The notes beneath the pieces are model-generated. The model was not told where the DNA came from. It saw nothing but the letters and a program-made list of their open reading frames with translations, and did not search any database. Shown piece after piece: positions 1-11,716 of a stretch of 43,206 nucleotides of DNA. Made by a program: the position numbers and the translations under genes. How positions within the stretch are numbered: the stretch's first letter is position 1; every line of letters starts with the position of its first letter. The DNA comes from an uncultured Pelagibacteraceae bacterium (lineage in GTDB: Bacteria > Pseudomonadota > Alphaproteobacteria > Pelagibacterales > Pelagibacteraceae), in contig CACABD010000002.1 of NCBI GenBank assembly GCA_902530715.1, positions 7,501-50,706 of the forward strand, read 5' to 3'.

Positions 1-1080
<1,080 letters not shown>

Positions 1081-1126
1081 TATGCACAGAAAAAAATTCT
1101 GTGTTTTGAATCAAATTTTTTATTAA

Positions 1127-1174
1127 ATGTTCATTTATTCGAACATTCATGATTGTTCATCTATTCGAACAATC
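1127..1174 (-). repeat. Two tandem near-identical hairpins in the tRNA-Ala/23S spacer
   Basis: Two consecutive palindromes share the core TGTTCATYTATTCGAACA. The second (1151-1174) has a perfect 8-bp stem GATTGTTC/GAACAATC around an 8-nt loop; the first (about 1127-1146) has a stem of about 6 bp. They lie between tRNA-Ala and the 23S 5' end, in the transcribed spacer. They look like a local duplication and would form two adjacent stem-loops in the precursor RNA. A role in 23S 5' processing is inferred. Confidence 0.7.
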
Positions 1175-1230
1175 GGATATAGATATTGATAATATTATAA
1201 TATTTACTTTTAAAATAACTGTGTGCTTCA

Positions 1231-1306
1231 TGGTGGAGGATAGCGGGATCGAACCGCTGACCTCCTGAATGCAAATCAGGCGCTCTCCCAGCTGAGCTAA
1301 TCCCCC
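1231..1306 (-). tRNA. tRNA-Ala (anticodon UGC)
   Basis: The minus strand folds as a complete cloverleaf: 7-bp acceptor GGGGGAT paired with ATCCTCC, anticodon loop with TGC, T-loop GTTCGATC and an encoded CCA end. The G3-U70 wobble pair, the alanine identity element, is visible. It sits in the 16S-23S spacer after tRNA-Ile. Confidence 0.97.
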
Positions 1307-1315
1307 AGATAAGTT

Positions 1316-1392
1316 TGGTGGGCCGAGATAGACTCGAACTATCGACCCCACCCTTATCAAGGGTGTGCTCTAACCAACTGAGCTACCGGCCC
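1316..1392 (-). tRNA. tRNA-Ile (anticodon GAU)
   Basis: The minus strand gives a full cloverleaf: acceptor GGGCCGG, D-arm AGCTCAGTTGGT, anticodon loop with GAT, T-loop GTTCGAGTC and encoded CCA. It is the first tRNA of the 16S-23S spacer, nine bases upstream of tRNA-Ala in transcript order. Confidence 0.97.
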
Positions 1393-1420
1393 TTATTGTA
1401 TTTAATAGAAACACAAAAAA

Positions 1421-1454
1421 TTAAGAAGAGAAATGCGGACGGTCAACATTAACC
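1421..1454 (-). other. 3' half of the 16S precursor processing stem
   Basis: This stretch is the inverted complement of the leader at 3049-3084. In the transcript, leader AAGAAGAGAAGTGTGGACGG pairs with CCGTCCGCATTTCTCTTCTT in the spacer, giving more than 20 nearly continuous base pairs with a few G-U pairs and bringing the two ends of 16S together. Long stems of this kind are the RNase III cleavage sites of pre-16S rRNA in bacteria. The pairing is seen; the enzyme is inferred. Confidence 0.8.
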
Positions 1455-1499
1455 TGTTAAATATTTAGAATAAAATTAAAAAATTTTATTCATCCTTAG

Positions 1500-2974
<1,475 letters not shown>

Positions 2975-2979
2975 AAAAA

Positions 2980-3084
2980 CGGCGCACACTAGCTTCCATA
3001 TAAATCTAAGAATAAATTTATATGTAGTTGAAGTGTGTACGACAAATTTTGGTAACCTTAACCGTCCACACTTCTCTTCTTAAA
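2980..3084 (-). other. 16S leader: hairpin plus 5' half of the processing stem
   Basis: In the transcript, the strand at 3049-3084 pairs with 1421-1454 to close a loop around 16S. Closer to 16S, 2985-3037 forms a second imperfect hairpin: CACACT with AGTGTG, then CATATAAAT with ATTTATATG, around a short AT loop. Both are consistent with a structured rRNA leader used in processing. No coding potential is seen here. Confidence 0.65.
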
Positions 3085-3153
3085 TTTCACGTTTTAAATA
3101 GCTAATTAGGCATAGCCTAATAATAACAATAATTTTATTGTTTGGAAAAAATG

Positions 3154-3181
3154 CTTATAGTACAAATTAGGACTAAATCAA
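3154..3181 (-). promoter_or_regulatory. Candidate rRNA operon promoter
   Basis: On the minus strand, TTGATT (3176-3181) and TATAAG (3154-3159) are 16 bases apart, roughly 180 bases upstream of the 16S 5' end and before the processing stem. This is a fair sigma-70-type match in an otherwise featureless AT-rich spacer. In such AT-rich sequence chance matches are common, so the call is moderate. The rest of 3085-3269 holds nothing I can identify beyond the promoter for the divergent peptidase gene. Confidence 0.45.
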
Positions 3182-3269
3182 GAATTATGATTGAAAAAAA
3201 TGACAAAAAAAGCAGTAAAAACGTGGTTTTTTGATGTTAAAATAACTTTGAGCAAAATAACTATTAAAA

Positions 3270-4571
3270 ATGAATTTTATTCAACTAAAAATTGTTAGTT
3301 TCTTTAAAAAAAATCTTGAAATCTTTTTATTATTAATTCTTTTAATAATTACTATTATTATTACACAACTGTACAATTCTAATACAAAAAAAATTCAAAG
3401 AGATTATCTAGAAATTATCAGAAATTCGTATTTCAAAAAGTCAGTTAACTATTTTTTTTCAAATTTAAAACCTAAATTCGAAGATATTGAATATACAATC
3501 AAGGACGGAGATACTCTTGTAAACATATTAGATGGTTTTTCAGTTGATAAAAAGGAGATTCAAGAAATTGTTAAATTATTAAAGGAAAATAAGATACAAA
3601 ACTTATATCAAAACAAAATACTCAAATTAACATTAGAAAATAACGAAAACTTGACAGGAGTATCTAGTATCTTAATTCCTGTTAGTAAGTCGAGAAAATT
3701 CCAAGTTTATAAAGATTATGAAAAAAACGCTTTTCTTAAAAATGAAATTATCACTAACTTAGAAAGAAAAATAGTATTAAAAGAAGGTATAATTAAATCA
3801 AGTCTGTATAAAAGTGCAACACAAGAAAATATTAGTCCAAATATTATAATAGAATTCGCAAGACTTTATGGTTTTCAAGTTGATTTTCAACGAGATATAA
3901 GAAAGAACGATTCTTTTCAATTAATATATGAAACTTTTGTTGATGAAAATGGGAGAGTTATCGAAAATGGAAATATTTTGTACGCAAACTTAGTTTTACG
4001 TGGACAATATAATCAATTATATTACTTTCCTAAAAAAAAGTTTGATGGTCATTACGATGAAAATGGAAAAAGTGTTAAAAAAGCGTTAATGAAAACTCCA
4101 ATTAATGGGGCAAGGTTGTCCTCATCTTTTGGTATGAGGAAGCATCCGATACTCGGTTATAATAAGATGCATAAGGGTACAGATTTTGCTGCACCAGAGG
4201 GTACACCGATTATGGCATCTGGTGACGGTGTAATAATTAAAGCTGGCTGGTGTGGTGGTGGAGGTAATTGCGTAAAGATAAAACACAACAAAACCTATCA
4301 AACTATATATGCACACATGAAAAATTTTTCTAATCTAGCTATTCCAGGGAATAGGGTTAAACAGGGTCAAATAATAGGTTACGTCGGTTCAACTGGGATG
4401 TCTACAGGTCCTCATCTCCATTATGAGGTAATAGAAAACGGAAAAAAAATAAATTCTCAACTTCTTAAACTTCCACCTGGAAAATCTTTAGAAGGAAATC
4501 ATAGAAAACAATTTGAGATAGTTAGAATAAAAACAGATGTGCTAAAATCTGATTTAGTTGCAAATTTTTAA
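3270..4571 (+). CDS. M23 family metallopeptidase (murein endopeptidase-like)
   Basis: A 433-residue protein with one N-terminal membrane segment (about 17-36, Leu/Ile-rich), a LysM-like or OapA-like region (YTIKDGDTLVNIL, about 75-130), and a C-terminal M23 LytM domain. The domain shows the zinc motif HKGTDF, the central IYAHM and the HLHYE motif. Family members cut peptide cross-links of peptidoglycan in the periplasm, and the anchored arrangement resembles MepM/YebA. It is divergent from the rRNA operon and converges on the DUF4167 gene with a 4-base stop overlap. The lead-in is AT-rich with no strong Shine-Dalgarno, which is common across this window. The exact subfamily (MepM or a DipM-type regulator) cannot be fixed. 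Confidence 0.88.
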   Translation: MNFIQLKIVSFFKKNLEIFLLLILLIITIIITQLYNSNTKKIQRDYLEIIRNSYFKKSVNYFFSNLKPKFEDIEYTIKDGDTLVNILDGFSVDKKEIQEIVKLLKENKIQNLYQNKILKLTLENNENLTGVSSILIPVSKSRKFQVYKDYEKNAFLKNEIITNLERKIVLKEGIIKSSLYKSATQENISPNIIIEFARLYGFQVDFQRDIRKNDSFQLIYETFVDENGRVIENGNILYANLVLRGQYNQLYYFPKKKFDGHYDENGKSVKKALMKTPINGARLSSSFGMRKHPILGYNKMHKGTDFAAPEGTPIMASGDGVIIKAGWCGGGGNCVKIKHNKTYQTIYAHMKNFSNLAIPGNRVKQGQIIGYVGSTGMSTGPHLHYEVIENGKKINSQLLKLPPGKSLEGNHRKQFEIVRIKTDVLKSDLVANF

Positions 4572-4891
4572 ACTGTTTCTATAGAAGTTTGGGATTTGTC
4601 TTTTTGTTTTTCTTTTTGTTCAGTTGAAATTCTTAAAAAGTGGTCTGCGTACTGATAGTAATTTTCTGAAAGAATTTTATCTCCATTAGATAACGCTTCT
4701 CTTGCTAGTTCGTTATACTTTAATATCAATTTATCAACATTTCCGTTATTTCTATTATTTTTTCTTCTAAATCCATTTTCTCTATTACCAAATTCTGAAT
4801 TTAATCTGCTAATATCATTAGATCTCTTAAAAGATCTATCTTGCATATTTCTATTTCTAATTCTTTTTTGATTATTTTTAAATGGTCTCAT
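4568..4891 (-). CDS. DUF4167 domain-containing protein
   Basis: A 107-residue basic, Asn/Arg-rich protein. The N-terminal half is low complexity (MRPFKNNQKRIRNRN). The second half carries the conserved helix pair of the alphaproteobacterial DUF4167 family: LILKYNELAREALSNGDKI then ENYYQYADHFLRI. These proteins characteristically follow prfA-prmC, as here, where only 7 bases separate it from prmC. The basic tail suggests RNA or ribosome binding, but no function is established that I know of. It converges with the M23 peptidase gene, sharing stop-codon bases. Confidence 0.85.
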   Translation of the reverse strand: MRPFKNNQKRIRNRNMQDRSFKRSNDISRLNSEFGNRENGFRRKNNRNNGNVDKLILKYNELAREALSNGDKILSENYYQYADHFLRISTEQKEKQKDKSQTSIETV

Positions 4892-4898
4892 TACTTTG

Positions 4899-5738
4899 TT
4901 AGGAAATTTTTGTAGATATTATACATCTATCATGTTTTGAAAAATCTTTTGTTATTTTATTTACATAAAAATTATATTTTTTTAGTATTTTAAACATTTT
5001 GTATTTATGATTATTACCAATTTCAATAATTAATTTTCCATTTATTTTTAGTAATTGTGAAGCTTTAATTATCACCTTAACTAATACTTCAATTCCATCA
5101 ATTCCTCCATCTAAAGCCTTTAATGGTTCATGATCACTAACGCCCAAATATTTTAGCTGATGTCTATCAATATAAGGAGGATTGCTTAAAATTAAATCAT
5201 ATTTTCCTGAATTAAAATTGTCAACATCTGTTTTTAAAATTTTGATTCTATTACTAATATGATGTAATTTTGCATTAAATTTAGCTATTTTTACTGCTTT
5301 AGAGCAACAATCTATGCCAATAGCTGAACAATTTTTTCTCTCTTTTAAAACTGATGTTATTAAACAACCTGAGCCTATTCCAATTTCTAATAGTTTTTTT
5401 TTTTGATTTTTATAAATTATATTTAAAGACGCCTCAACTAAATGTTCAGTCTCAGGTCTTGGAACAAGAACATCTTTATTTATATAAAATTCGTTTTTCC
5501 AGAATTCTTTTTTTTTTATTATATATGCTATAGGTTCATTTTCTTTTCTTCTTTTTATATTTGAAAGAAAGTTGTTAAATCTCAAAATACTTATCTCTTG
5601 ATCAAGGTTTAGTATTAATTTTTCTCTGGAAATGTTTAAACTTTTACACAGCAAAAGCTCGGCATCAATTTTATAGCTATTTTTTTGATTAAGTTTCAAT
5701 AAATTATATCCCTCATTTAACGCGTAAAATAAATTCAT
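4899..5738 (-). CDS. prmC: Release factor glutamine methyltransferase
   Basis: A 279-residue protein with an N-terminal helical substrate-recognition domain and a C-terminal Rossmann methyltransferase domain. SAM-binding motif EIGIGSGCL and the catalytic NPPY motif (LSNPPYI) that positions the glutamine amide are both present. PrmC methylates the Gln of the GGQ motif of release factors. Its substrate RF1 is encoded immediately upstream, with a 4-base ATGA start/stop overlap, so the two are translationally coupled. Length is typical. Confidence 0.96.
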   Translation of the reverse strand: MNLFYALNEGYNLLKLNQKNSYKIDAELLLCKSLNISREKLILNLDQEISILRFNNFLSNIKRRKENEPIAYIIKKKEFWKNEFYINKDVLVPRPETEHLVEASLNIIYKNQKKKLLEIGIGSGCLITSVLKERKNCSAIGIDCCSKAVKIAKFNAKLHHISNRIKILKTDVDNFNSGKYDLILSNPPYIDRHQLKYLGVSDHEPLKALDGGIDGIEVLVKVIIKASQLLKINGKLIIEIGNNHKYKMFKILKKYNFYVNKITKDFSKHDRCIISTKIS

Positions 5739-6811
5739 TTTTCTAGACTCCTTAGTTCTTCATCTTGTGCATGTAAATTAAGGCTATCAATCATCTCATC
5801 AAATATCTCGCCTTCCAAAAAATCATCAAGTTTATGTAAAGTCAAATTTATTCTGTGATCAGTGACCCTTCCTTGTGGGAAATTGTACGTCCTAATTCTT
5901 TCTGATCTGTCTCCAGTACCAATTTTATTTTTTCTATCTTTAGATCTTGCATCTTCTAATTTTTTTCTTTCAAACTCATAAATTCTAGACCTCAAAATCT
6001 TAAGACCCTTTTCTTTATTTCTAATTTGTGACTTTTCATCTTGTTGACTTACTACTATACCTGTTGGTAAGTGAGTAATTCTAACTGCAGAATCTGTAGT
6101 ATTAACGCTTTGACCCCCGGGTCCACTGCTTCTAAAAACGTCTATTCTCAAATCATTATCATCAATTTTTACATCAACTTCCTCTGCCTCTGGCAACACT
6201 GCCACTGTAGCGGCTGATGTATGAACTCTCCCTTGGGTCTCAGTATCAGGAACTCTTTGAACTCGATGAACGCCACTCTCAAATTTAAGTAAAGAATAAA
6301 TATTTTTTCCTTTAATGGTTGCTATTACCTCTTTTAATCCGTCAGCTTCACTTTTTGAAATACTTATTATTTCTAATGACCATTTTTTTTTATTACTTAT
6401 TTTTTCATACATTTTAAATAGATCTGCAGCAAATAAGCTTGCCTCTAGTCCGCCTGTTCCAGCTCGAATTTCTATTATTGCATTTTTTCTATCAGCGTCG
6501 TCTTTTGGAAGTAAAAATAATTTCAATTTTTTTTCGTTTACTATTTTCTTTTTTTTAAGATCCTCTATCTCTATTTTGGCTAAATCTTTTATTTCCTGGT
6601 CTGATCTAGGATCATTTAATATTTTTTCTATGTCACTTAATGCACCATCATAAGATAAATATTGCTTCGCATTAACTAAAATTTCATTTAAATCCGAATA
6701 TTCTTTTGAAATTTTGGCAAAATTTTTTTTATCTATCTTGTCTGATGACAATTTACTCTCTAATAATTCATGCTTAGAGATAATTTCTCTTACTTTATCA
6801 ACTGGTATCAT
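5735..6811 (-). CDS. prfA: Peptide chain release factor 1
   Basis: A 358-residue class I release factor. The catalytic GGQ lies in [17 protein letters not shown], followed by the conserved [10 protein letters not shown]. The tripeptide region for UAA/UAG reading is close to canonical RF1 (AETQ-type region with [10 protein letters not shown] upstream). It terminates translation at UAG and UAA. This matters here because both thioredoxin insertions contain an in-frame TAG near the take-off point. It sits in lysC-ispG-prfA-prmC-DUF4167, 3 bases after ispG. Confidence 0.97.
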   Translation of the reverse strand: MIPVDKVREIISKHELLESKLSSDKIDKKNFAKISKEYSDLNEILVNAKQYLSYDGALSDIEKILNDPRSDQEIKDLAKIEIEDLKKKKIVNEKKLKLFLLPKDDADRKNAIIEIRAGTGGLEASLFAADLFKMYEKISNKKKWSLEIISISKSEADGLKEVIATIKGKNIYSLLKFESGVHRVQRVPDTETQGRVHTSAATVAVLPEAEEVDVKIDDNDLRIDVFRSSGPGGQSVNTTDSAVRITHLPTGIVVSQQDEKSQIRNKEKGLKILRSRIYEFERKKLEDARSKDRKNKIGTGDRSERIRTYNFPQGRVTDHRINLTLHKLDDFLEGEIFDEMIDSLNLHAQDEELRSLEK

Positions 6812-6814
6812 TAT

Positions 6815-7915
6815 TTACTTTTTATTTAAAATCTCAGCTTCTTTTTTTTCTATAATTGAAACCACTTGAGAAATTATCTCTTCATTTTTTATCTTTTTAT
6901 TTTGAATACCGTTTAGGTACAACATGTTGCTGTCTTTTCCTCCCCCTGTTATACCTATTTCAGTTTGAGAAGCCTCACCAGGTCCGTTGACCACACAACC
7001 TATTATAGATAGTGTTATTGGTGTTTTTATGTGAGCTAATTTTTCTTCAAGCTTTTTTACAGTTTCTATTACATCGAAACCCTGTCTTGCGCATGAAGGA
7101 CAAGAAATTATTTTAACACCTCTAGATCTTAAATTTAAAGATTTTAAAATTTCATTTCCAATTTTAATTTCTTTAATGGGATCATCAGATAGAGAAACTC
7201 TTAGGGTATCTCCTATGCCTTCAAGCAATAAAACACCTAAACCAATAGAAGATTTTACACTACCTGGTACAAAGCTACCAGATTCGGTAATTCCTAAATG
7301 AAGCGGATAATCTGTTTTTTTTGATAGCTGTCTATATGCTGCTATTGATAAAAAAACGTCTGAAGACTTTACGCTAATTTTAATCTGATCAAAGTTATTA
7401 TCCTCAATTAATTTTACATTTCTGAGAGCGCTATCAACTAAAGCTTCTGGGCAAGGTTCCTTATATTTTTTAAGTAGATCTTGTTCTAAAGATCCTGCAT
7501 TTACTCCAACTCTTATTGAACAACCATTATATCTTGCAGATTTAATTACTTCTTTTAACTTATCATTATTTCCAATATTGCCCGGATTTATCCTTAAACA
7601 TTTTGCACCGTTATCAGCAGCTTCCAAAGCTCTTTTATAATGAAAATGAATATCGGCAATTATAGGCACCTTGGAATGTTTACATATTTCTTTTAAAGCT
7701 TTGGTCGAATCTTCATCAGGGCAAGATACTCTAACCAGATCTGCTCCTTCATTAACAAGATCATCAATTTGTTTAATTGTTGCTTTTATGTTGGTAGTAA
7801 GTGTATTAGTCATTGATTGTACTGATATAGGGTTTGAACCACCAATTTTGACGTTTCCTACATTTATTTCTTTTGATTTTCTTTTCAAAATATCTCTATA
7901 AGGTCTTAAATTCAT
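6815..7915 (-). CDS. ispG: 4-hydroxy-3-methylbut-2-en-1-yl diphosphate synthase
   Basis: A 366-residue IspG (GcpE), the penultimate enzyme of the MEP isoprenoid pathway. The C-terminal iron-sulfur domain shows CPSCARQ and [10 protein letters not shown], supplying the three cysteines of the 4Fe-4S cluster. The N-terminal TIM-barrel region starts with [21 protein letters not shown]. Length is typical of the proteobacterial form. The start overlaps the lysC stop by 4 bases (ATGA). Confidence 0.97.
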   Translation of the reverse strand: MNLRPYRDILKRKSKEINVGNVKIGGSNPISVQSMTNTLTTNIKATIKQIDDLVNEGADLVRVSCPDEDSTKALKEICKHSKVPIIADIHFHYKRALEAADNGAKCLRINPGNIGNNDKLKEVIKSARYNGCSIRVGVNAGSLEQDLLKKYKEPCPEALVDSALRNVKLIEDNNFDQIKISVKSSDVFLSIAAYRQLSKKTDYPLHLGITESGSFVPGSVKSSIGLGVLLLEGIGDTLRVSLSDDPIKEIKIGNEILKSLNLRSRGVKIISCPSCARQGFDVIETVKKLEEKLAHIKTPITLSIIGCVVNGPGEASQTEIGITGGGKDSNMLYLNGIQNKKIKNEEIISQVVSIIEKKEAEILNKK

Positions 7916-9132
7916 AAATTATTGTTCAATTTAAATTCTTGATGGAGTATTTCAACAGATTTTTTTAAATTTTTTTTGTTAATTAGAACAGATATTTTAA
8001 TTTCAGAGGTAGATATAACCTCAATATTTATTTTTTCTTTTGCTAATGCTTTAAACATTCTATAAGTAATTCCTGGTGTAGTTATCATTCCTACACCAAC
8101 AATTGATACTTTTGAAACATTTTCATTTACTACCAATTTTTTAAATTTGATTGATTTATTATTTTCTAACAACCTTCTAGTTTTTATTAAATCCTCTAAT
8201 TTAACGGTAAATGTCAAATCTGTCTCTCTGCTTTCAGCTGATATGTTCTGAATTACCATATCTACATTAATTGAATTCTCATAAAGAGGTTTAAAAATAG
8301 ATGCCGCTACTCCAGGTTTATCTTTAACTCCTATCAGTGTAAGTTTTGAGTCGTTTTTAGTAAAGGAAATTCCTCTTATAGTATTTTTACTAAAAATATT
8401 TTTTTTTCTTGTTATAGTAGTACCAATTTTTTTTGAAAAAGTTGATCTAACATCTATCTCAATTCTATTAAGTCTTGCCTCTTGTATTGACACGGGCTGC
8501 ATAACTTTTGCACCAAGTGATGCCATCTCTAGCATCTCTTCATAAGATATTTTATTTATTTTTTTCGCAGATTTTATTAAATTCGGATCGGTTGTATAAA
8601 TACCTTTAACATCTGTATAGATTATGCATTTTTCAGCATTGAAAAACTTAGCACACAATATTGCACTTGTGTCTGATCCTCCCCTTTCTAACGTAGTTAT
8701 TCTAAAATCAGAGTTAACTCCTTGAAATCCTGCAACAATCGGTATGCCTCCTGATTTAAGATAATTTATCAACTTATTTTTTTTTATTTTAACGATTCTT
8801 GATGAACTATAATTACCTTTGGTCAAAATTGGTAATTGCCATCCTAACCAGGATCTAGACTTAAAACCTAGTTCATTAAGTTTGCCAGCTATTAAAGCAC
8901 ACGAAATTTGCTCACCGGTCGATAAAATTACATCTTTTTCTTCATCAGGAAAATTTTTAGAAATTTTTTTCGTTTTTAATAGCAATTCGTTTGTAACACC
9001 ACTCATAGCTGAAGATACAACGATTACTTTATATTTTTTATTTATGTATGATGTAATTATTTTAGCCACTTTTGCAATTTTTTTTAGGTTTCCGACTGAA
9101 GTTCCCCCAAATTTTAAGACAATAATTTTCAT
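7912..9132 (-). CDS. lysC: Aspartate kinase
   Basis: A 406-residue monofunctional aspartokinase, first step of Lys/Thr/Met synthesis. The kinase domain opens with KFGGTSVG and includes [10 protein letters not shown] for aspartate and ATP binding. Two C-terminal ACT domains follow from about residue 265 ([16 protein letters not shown] and [14 protein letters not shown]), which usually bind lysine and threonine for feedback inhibition. It heads the minus-strand run lysC-ispG-prfA-prmC. A 64-base AT-rich gap separates it from divergent ubiG. Confidence 0.97.
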   Translation of the reverse strand: MKIIVLKFGGTSVGNLKKIAKVAKIITSYINKKYKVIVVSSAMSGVTNELLLKTKKISKNFPDEEKDVILSTGEQISCALIAGKLNELGFKSRSWLGWQLPILTKGNYSSSRIVKIKKNKLINYLKSGGIPIVAGFQGVNSDFRITTLERGGSDTSAILCAKFFNAEKCIIYTDVKGIYTTDPNLIKSAKKINKISYEEMLEMASLGAKVMQPVSIQEARLNRIEIDVRSTFSKKIGTTITRKKNIFSKNTIRGISFTKNDSKLTLIGVKDKPGVAASIFKPLYENSINVDMVIQNISAESRETDLTFTVKLEDLIKTRRLLENNKSIKFKKLVVNENVSKVSIVGVGMITTPGITYRMFKALAKEKINIEVISTSEIKISVLINKKNLKKSVEILHQEFKLNNNL

Positions 9133-9196
9133 TGCTATATGTTATTTAAATTTTATATTTAGGTAGATATTATCATAAATAAAAAGTCAACTATCA

Positions 9197-9925
9197 ATGA
9201 AAAATATTACTGTTAATAAAAAAGAAATTGATAAATTTTCAAAATTAGCCTCAGAATGGTGGGACCCAAATGGAAAATTCAAACCATTGCATAAATTTAA
9301 CCCTGTCAGGCTAAATTATATTAAAAAAAGTATTTTAGATAAATTAAAAAAAAGAAGTAGTGGCAAGTCTCTTAAAAATATAAAGGTCTTAGATATAGGT
9401 TGTGGTGGTGGTTTACTTTGTGAACCTTTGTCAAAATTGGGTGCGAAAGTGGTTGGTATAGATGCTTCGGAAAAGAACATTAAAATTGCGAAGACTCACG
9501 CAAAAAAAAGTAAATTAAAAATAAATTATTATTGTGCCTCTCCAGAAAATTTTATTTCTAAAGAAAAATTTGATGTTATTTTAAATATGGAGATTGTAGA
9601 ACATGTTGAAAATGTTAATTTATTTCTAAAAGAAAGTTCCAAGTTTTTAAAAAAAAATGGAATCATGTTCATTGCAACATTAAATAAAACCTTAAAATCT
9701 TACGTATTTGCAATATTAGGTGCTGAGTATATTTTGAGGTGGTTGCCAATTGGCACTCATGATTGGAACATGTTTATATCACCTGATAAACTTGTGAAAA
9801 TATGTGAAAAAAACTCGTTATCATTAGATGAAATTTTAGGTGTAAAATATAATGTTATTTCAGGGGAATGGGATTTTTCTACTGATGATGATGTGAATTA
9901 CATAGCAAGGTTTAAAAAAATTTAA
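9197..9925 (+). CDS. ubiG: Ubiquinone biosynthesis O-methyltransferase
   Basis: A 242-residue class I SAM methyltransferase with motif I VLDIGCGGGLLCEPL and the UbiG-typical N-terminus (EIDKFSKLASEWWDPNGKFKPLH). The LNRTxKSY-like block appears as LNKTLKSYVFAILGAEY, and THDWNMFISP is the UbiG signature near the C-terminus. It catalyses both O-methylations in ubiquinone synthesis. It is divergent from lysC and converges on the DUF1178 gene with a 4-base stop overlap. Confidence 0.96.
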   Translation: MKNITVNKKEIDKFSKLASEWWDPNGKFKPLHKFNPVRLNYIKKSILDKLKKRSSGKSLKNIKVLDIGCGGGLLCEPLSKLGAKVVGIDASEKNIKIAKTHAKKSKLKINYYCASPENFISKEKFDVILNMEIVEHVENVNLFLKESSKFLKKNGIMFIATLNKTLKSYVFAILGAEYILRWLPIGTHDWNMFISPDKLVKICEKNSLSLDEILGVKYNVISGEWDFSTDDDVNYIARFKKI

Positions 9926-10344
9926 TTATTTTTATCATCTATCCAGGGAAATGAATGAGCTTCTATACCCTCTTCATTTAAATTTGCAATCTGTTCTTTT
10001 GTTGCATTTCCAAATATCCCTTTTGTTTTTTTTCTACTGTTATAATGTGATTCCCTTGCCTTATATGCAAAATCATCTCCAACATTTTCAAAATTGTTTT
10101 TAATAAAATTCTGAAATTCCAAAATTTTTTTTTTTGTTTTTTTATTATTTTTTATGTCATTTTCATCCTTAAAATTTAAACTTAATAAATTAGGTGCCAT
10201 TATAGTTTTGCCAATATCTTTAGAATTACAAAAGTGACAAGTAAGATATTCTTTTTTTCTTAGTTTTTCATATTCAAAAGAGGATGAATACCAACTATCA
10301 TACGATTTAAAACAACTGTTACATTTTAATCTATATTTAATCAT
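9922..10344 (-). CDS. DUF1178 family protein
   Basis: A 140-residue protein with N-terminal MIKYRLKCNSCFKSYDSWYSSS and a second Cys pair (LTCHFCNSKDIGK), together a probable zinc ribbon, then the family's TIMAPNL segment and a conserved C-terminal EEGIEAHSFPWIDD. The family is common in alphaproteobacteria and its function is unknown to me. It lies 3 bases downstream of argJ and is probably co-transcribed with it. Confidence 0.87.
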   Translation of the reverse strand: MIKYRLKCNSCFKSYDSWYSSSFEYEKLRKKEYLTCHFCNSKDIGKTIMAPNLLSLNFKDENDIKNNKKTKKKILEFQNFIKNNFENVGDDFAYKARESHYNSRKKTKGIFGNATKEQIANLNEEGIEAHSFPWIDDKNN

Positions 10345-10347
10345 TAT

Positions 10348-11649
10348 TTAACTTCTGTAGTCAGAATTAATTTCTAAATATTTTTTTGTGAAGTCCATTG
10401 TATAACAAGTAAATTTTTTTTTGCCCAAATTAATATCTACTATGATATTTATACTATCATTTTTCATGTACTCCTTGACATCATCTTCTGAATAGTTTTT
10501 AGCAACTTGACCCTTTTCGAAAACTTTGTGGTTCCCTAATATTAAATTTATAGTATTGACGTTTAAATCAACATCATTTTTTCCAACAGCCATCATTATT
10601 CTACCCCAATTAGGGTCTTCTCCTGCTATTGCAGCTTTTACTAAAGCAGAGTTAGCAATTGAAAAAGCGATTTTTTTTGCATCTTCCTCACTTTTGCAAT
10701 TTAGTACATCTATTTGAATGAACTTTGATGCGCCCTCGCCGTCACTCACTACTCTTTTGGCTAAATTTAATAATACATTATTGATAGATTTGTCGAAATC
10801 TTTCAATTTCTTATCGTTAACGTTTGTTATATTTTTATTTTTCGCAACTCCAGTTGAGAAAATTGTTATCATATCATTAGTGCTTGTGTCTCCATCGCAT
10901 GTGATTGCATTGAATGTATTATATATATTTTTTTTTAAAATTTTTTTTAAAACACTAGAAGATAAATTTGCATCTGTAAAAATATATGCAAGTGTTGTAG
11001 CCATATTAGGAAAAATCATACCTGACCCTTTTGCTATGCCGTAGATCTTAACTTTTGTATTACCTATTTTACATTCCTCCATAGCAAGTTTTGGTTTTAG
11101 GTCTGTCGTGAGAATACTCATAGCAGATTTAATCCATAAATATTTATTTTGTGTATATTTTATTTTATCAACTAAAGTTTTAATAGATGACTTAATTTTT
11201 GTATGTGGAAACGGTTCTCCTATAGTGCCTGTACAGCCGAATATAATCTCTTCAGGGGTTATTTTTTTAGGGTTATCTTCATCTAATTTTTGTTTGTGCG
11301 TTAATAATCTCGCTGTCTCTTCAGCAATATCCTTTAAGGAATTATAACCTTTTAAACCTGTTAAACAATTTGCATTTCGTGCGTTAATTATTAGTGCTTT
11401 AATTTTTTTACTTTTAATTGACATATTCCATTTAATATTTTCTGAAATTATCTTTGACTGTGTATATACAGATGCATATTCTGCCCCATTTCTGAAATAA
11501 AAAAGTGTAAGATCATCCCTGCTATTATTGTATAAATTTGCTGATGTAACTGAAATTGACAATCCATCAAGGTGATCTAGGTCTTGAAAGTCTGCCATTT
11601 TTGACCTGTCTTTTTTGGAAATTAAGAAATTATTTAAATTTATTGCCAT
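10348..11649 (-). CDS. argJ: Arginine biosynthesis bifunctional protein ArgJ
   Basis: A 433-residue ornithine/glutamate N-acetyltransferase. The self-cleavage site is visible in KGSGMIFPNMATTLAYIFTDA, where the Thr after the Ala becomes the nucleophile. CDGDTSTND and GEGASKF are family motifs, and AIAGEDPNWGRI marks the C-terminal half. The canonical NAGNANACTG block has drifted to NARNANCLTG. It recycles the acetyl group in the cyclic arginine pathway and fits with argD and argF elsewhere in the window. Divergent from secA across a 67-base gap. Confidence 0.95.
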   Translation of the reverse strand: MAINLNNFLISKKDRSKMADFQDLDHLDGLSISVTSANLYNNSRDDLTLFYFRNGAEYASVYTQSKIISENIKWNMSIKSKKIKALIINARNANCLTGLKGYNSLKDIAEETARLLTHKQKLDEDNPKKITPEEIIFGCTGTIGEPFPHTKIKSSIKTLVDKIKYTQNKYLWIKSAMSILTTDLKPKLAMEECKIGNTKVKIYGIAKGSGMIFPNMATTLAYIFTDANLSSSVLKKILKKNIYNTFNAITCDGDTSTNDMITIFSTGVAKNKNITNVNDKKLKDFDKSINNVLLNLAKRVVSDGEGASKFIQIDVLNCKSEEDAKKIAFSIANSALVKAAIAGEDPNWGRIMMAVGKNDVDLNVNTINLILGNHKVFEKGQVAKNYSEDDVKEYMKNDSINIIVDINLGKKKFTCYTMDFTKKYLEINSDYRS

Positions 11650-11716
11650 ATGTTTAAAATTATTAGTTTATGACTATATAATTATTTGAATATTAATGTA
11701 TATGAAAAATTAAATA

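Noticed and set aside
6315-6653. 112-codon plus-strand ORF opposite prfA, and similar shadows opposite ispG, lysC, argJ, accA, glcB, dnaX and others
   Set aside because: Each lies antisense to a clear gene, has Ser/Phe/Ile-rich low-complexity translation and no family resemblance.
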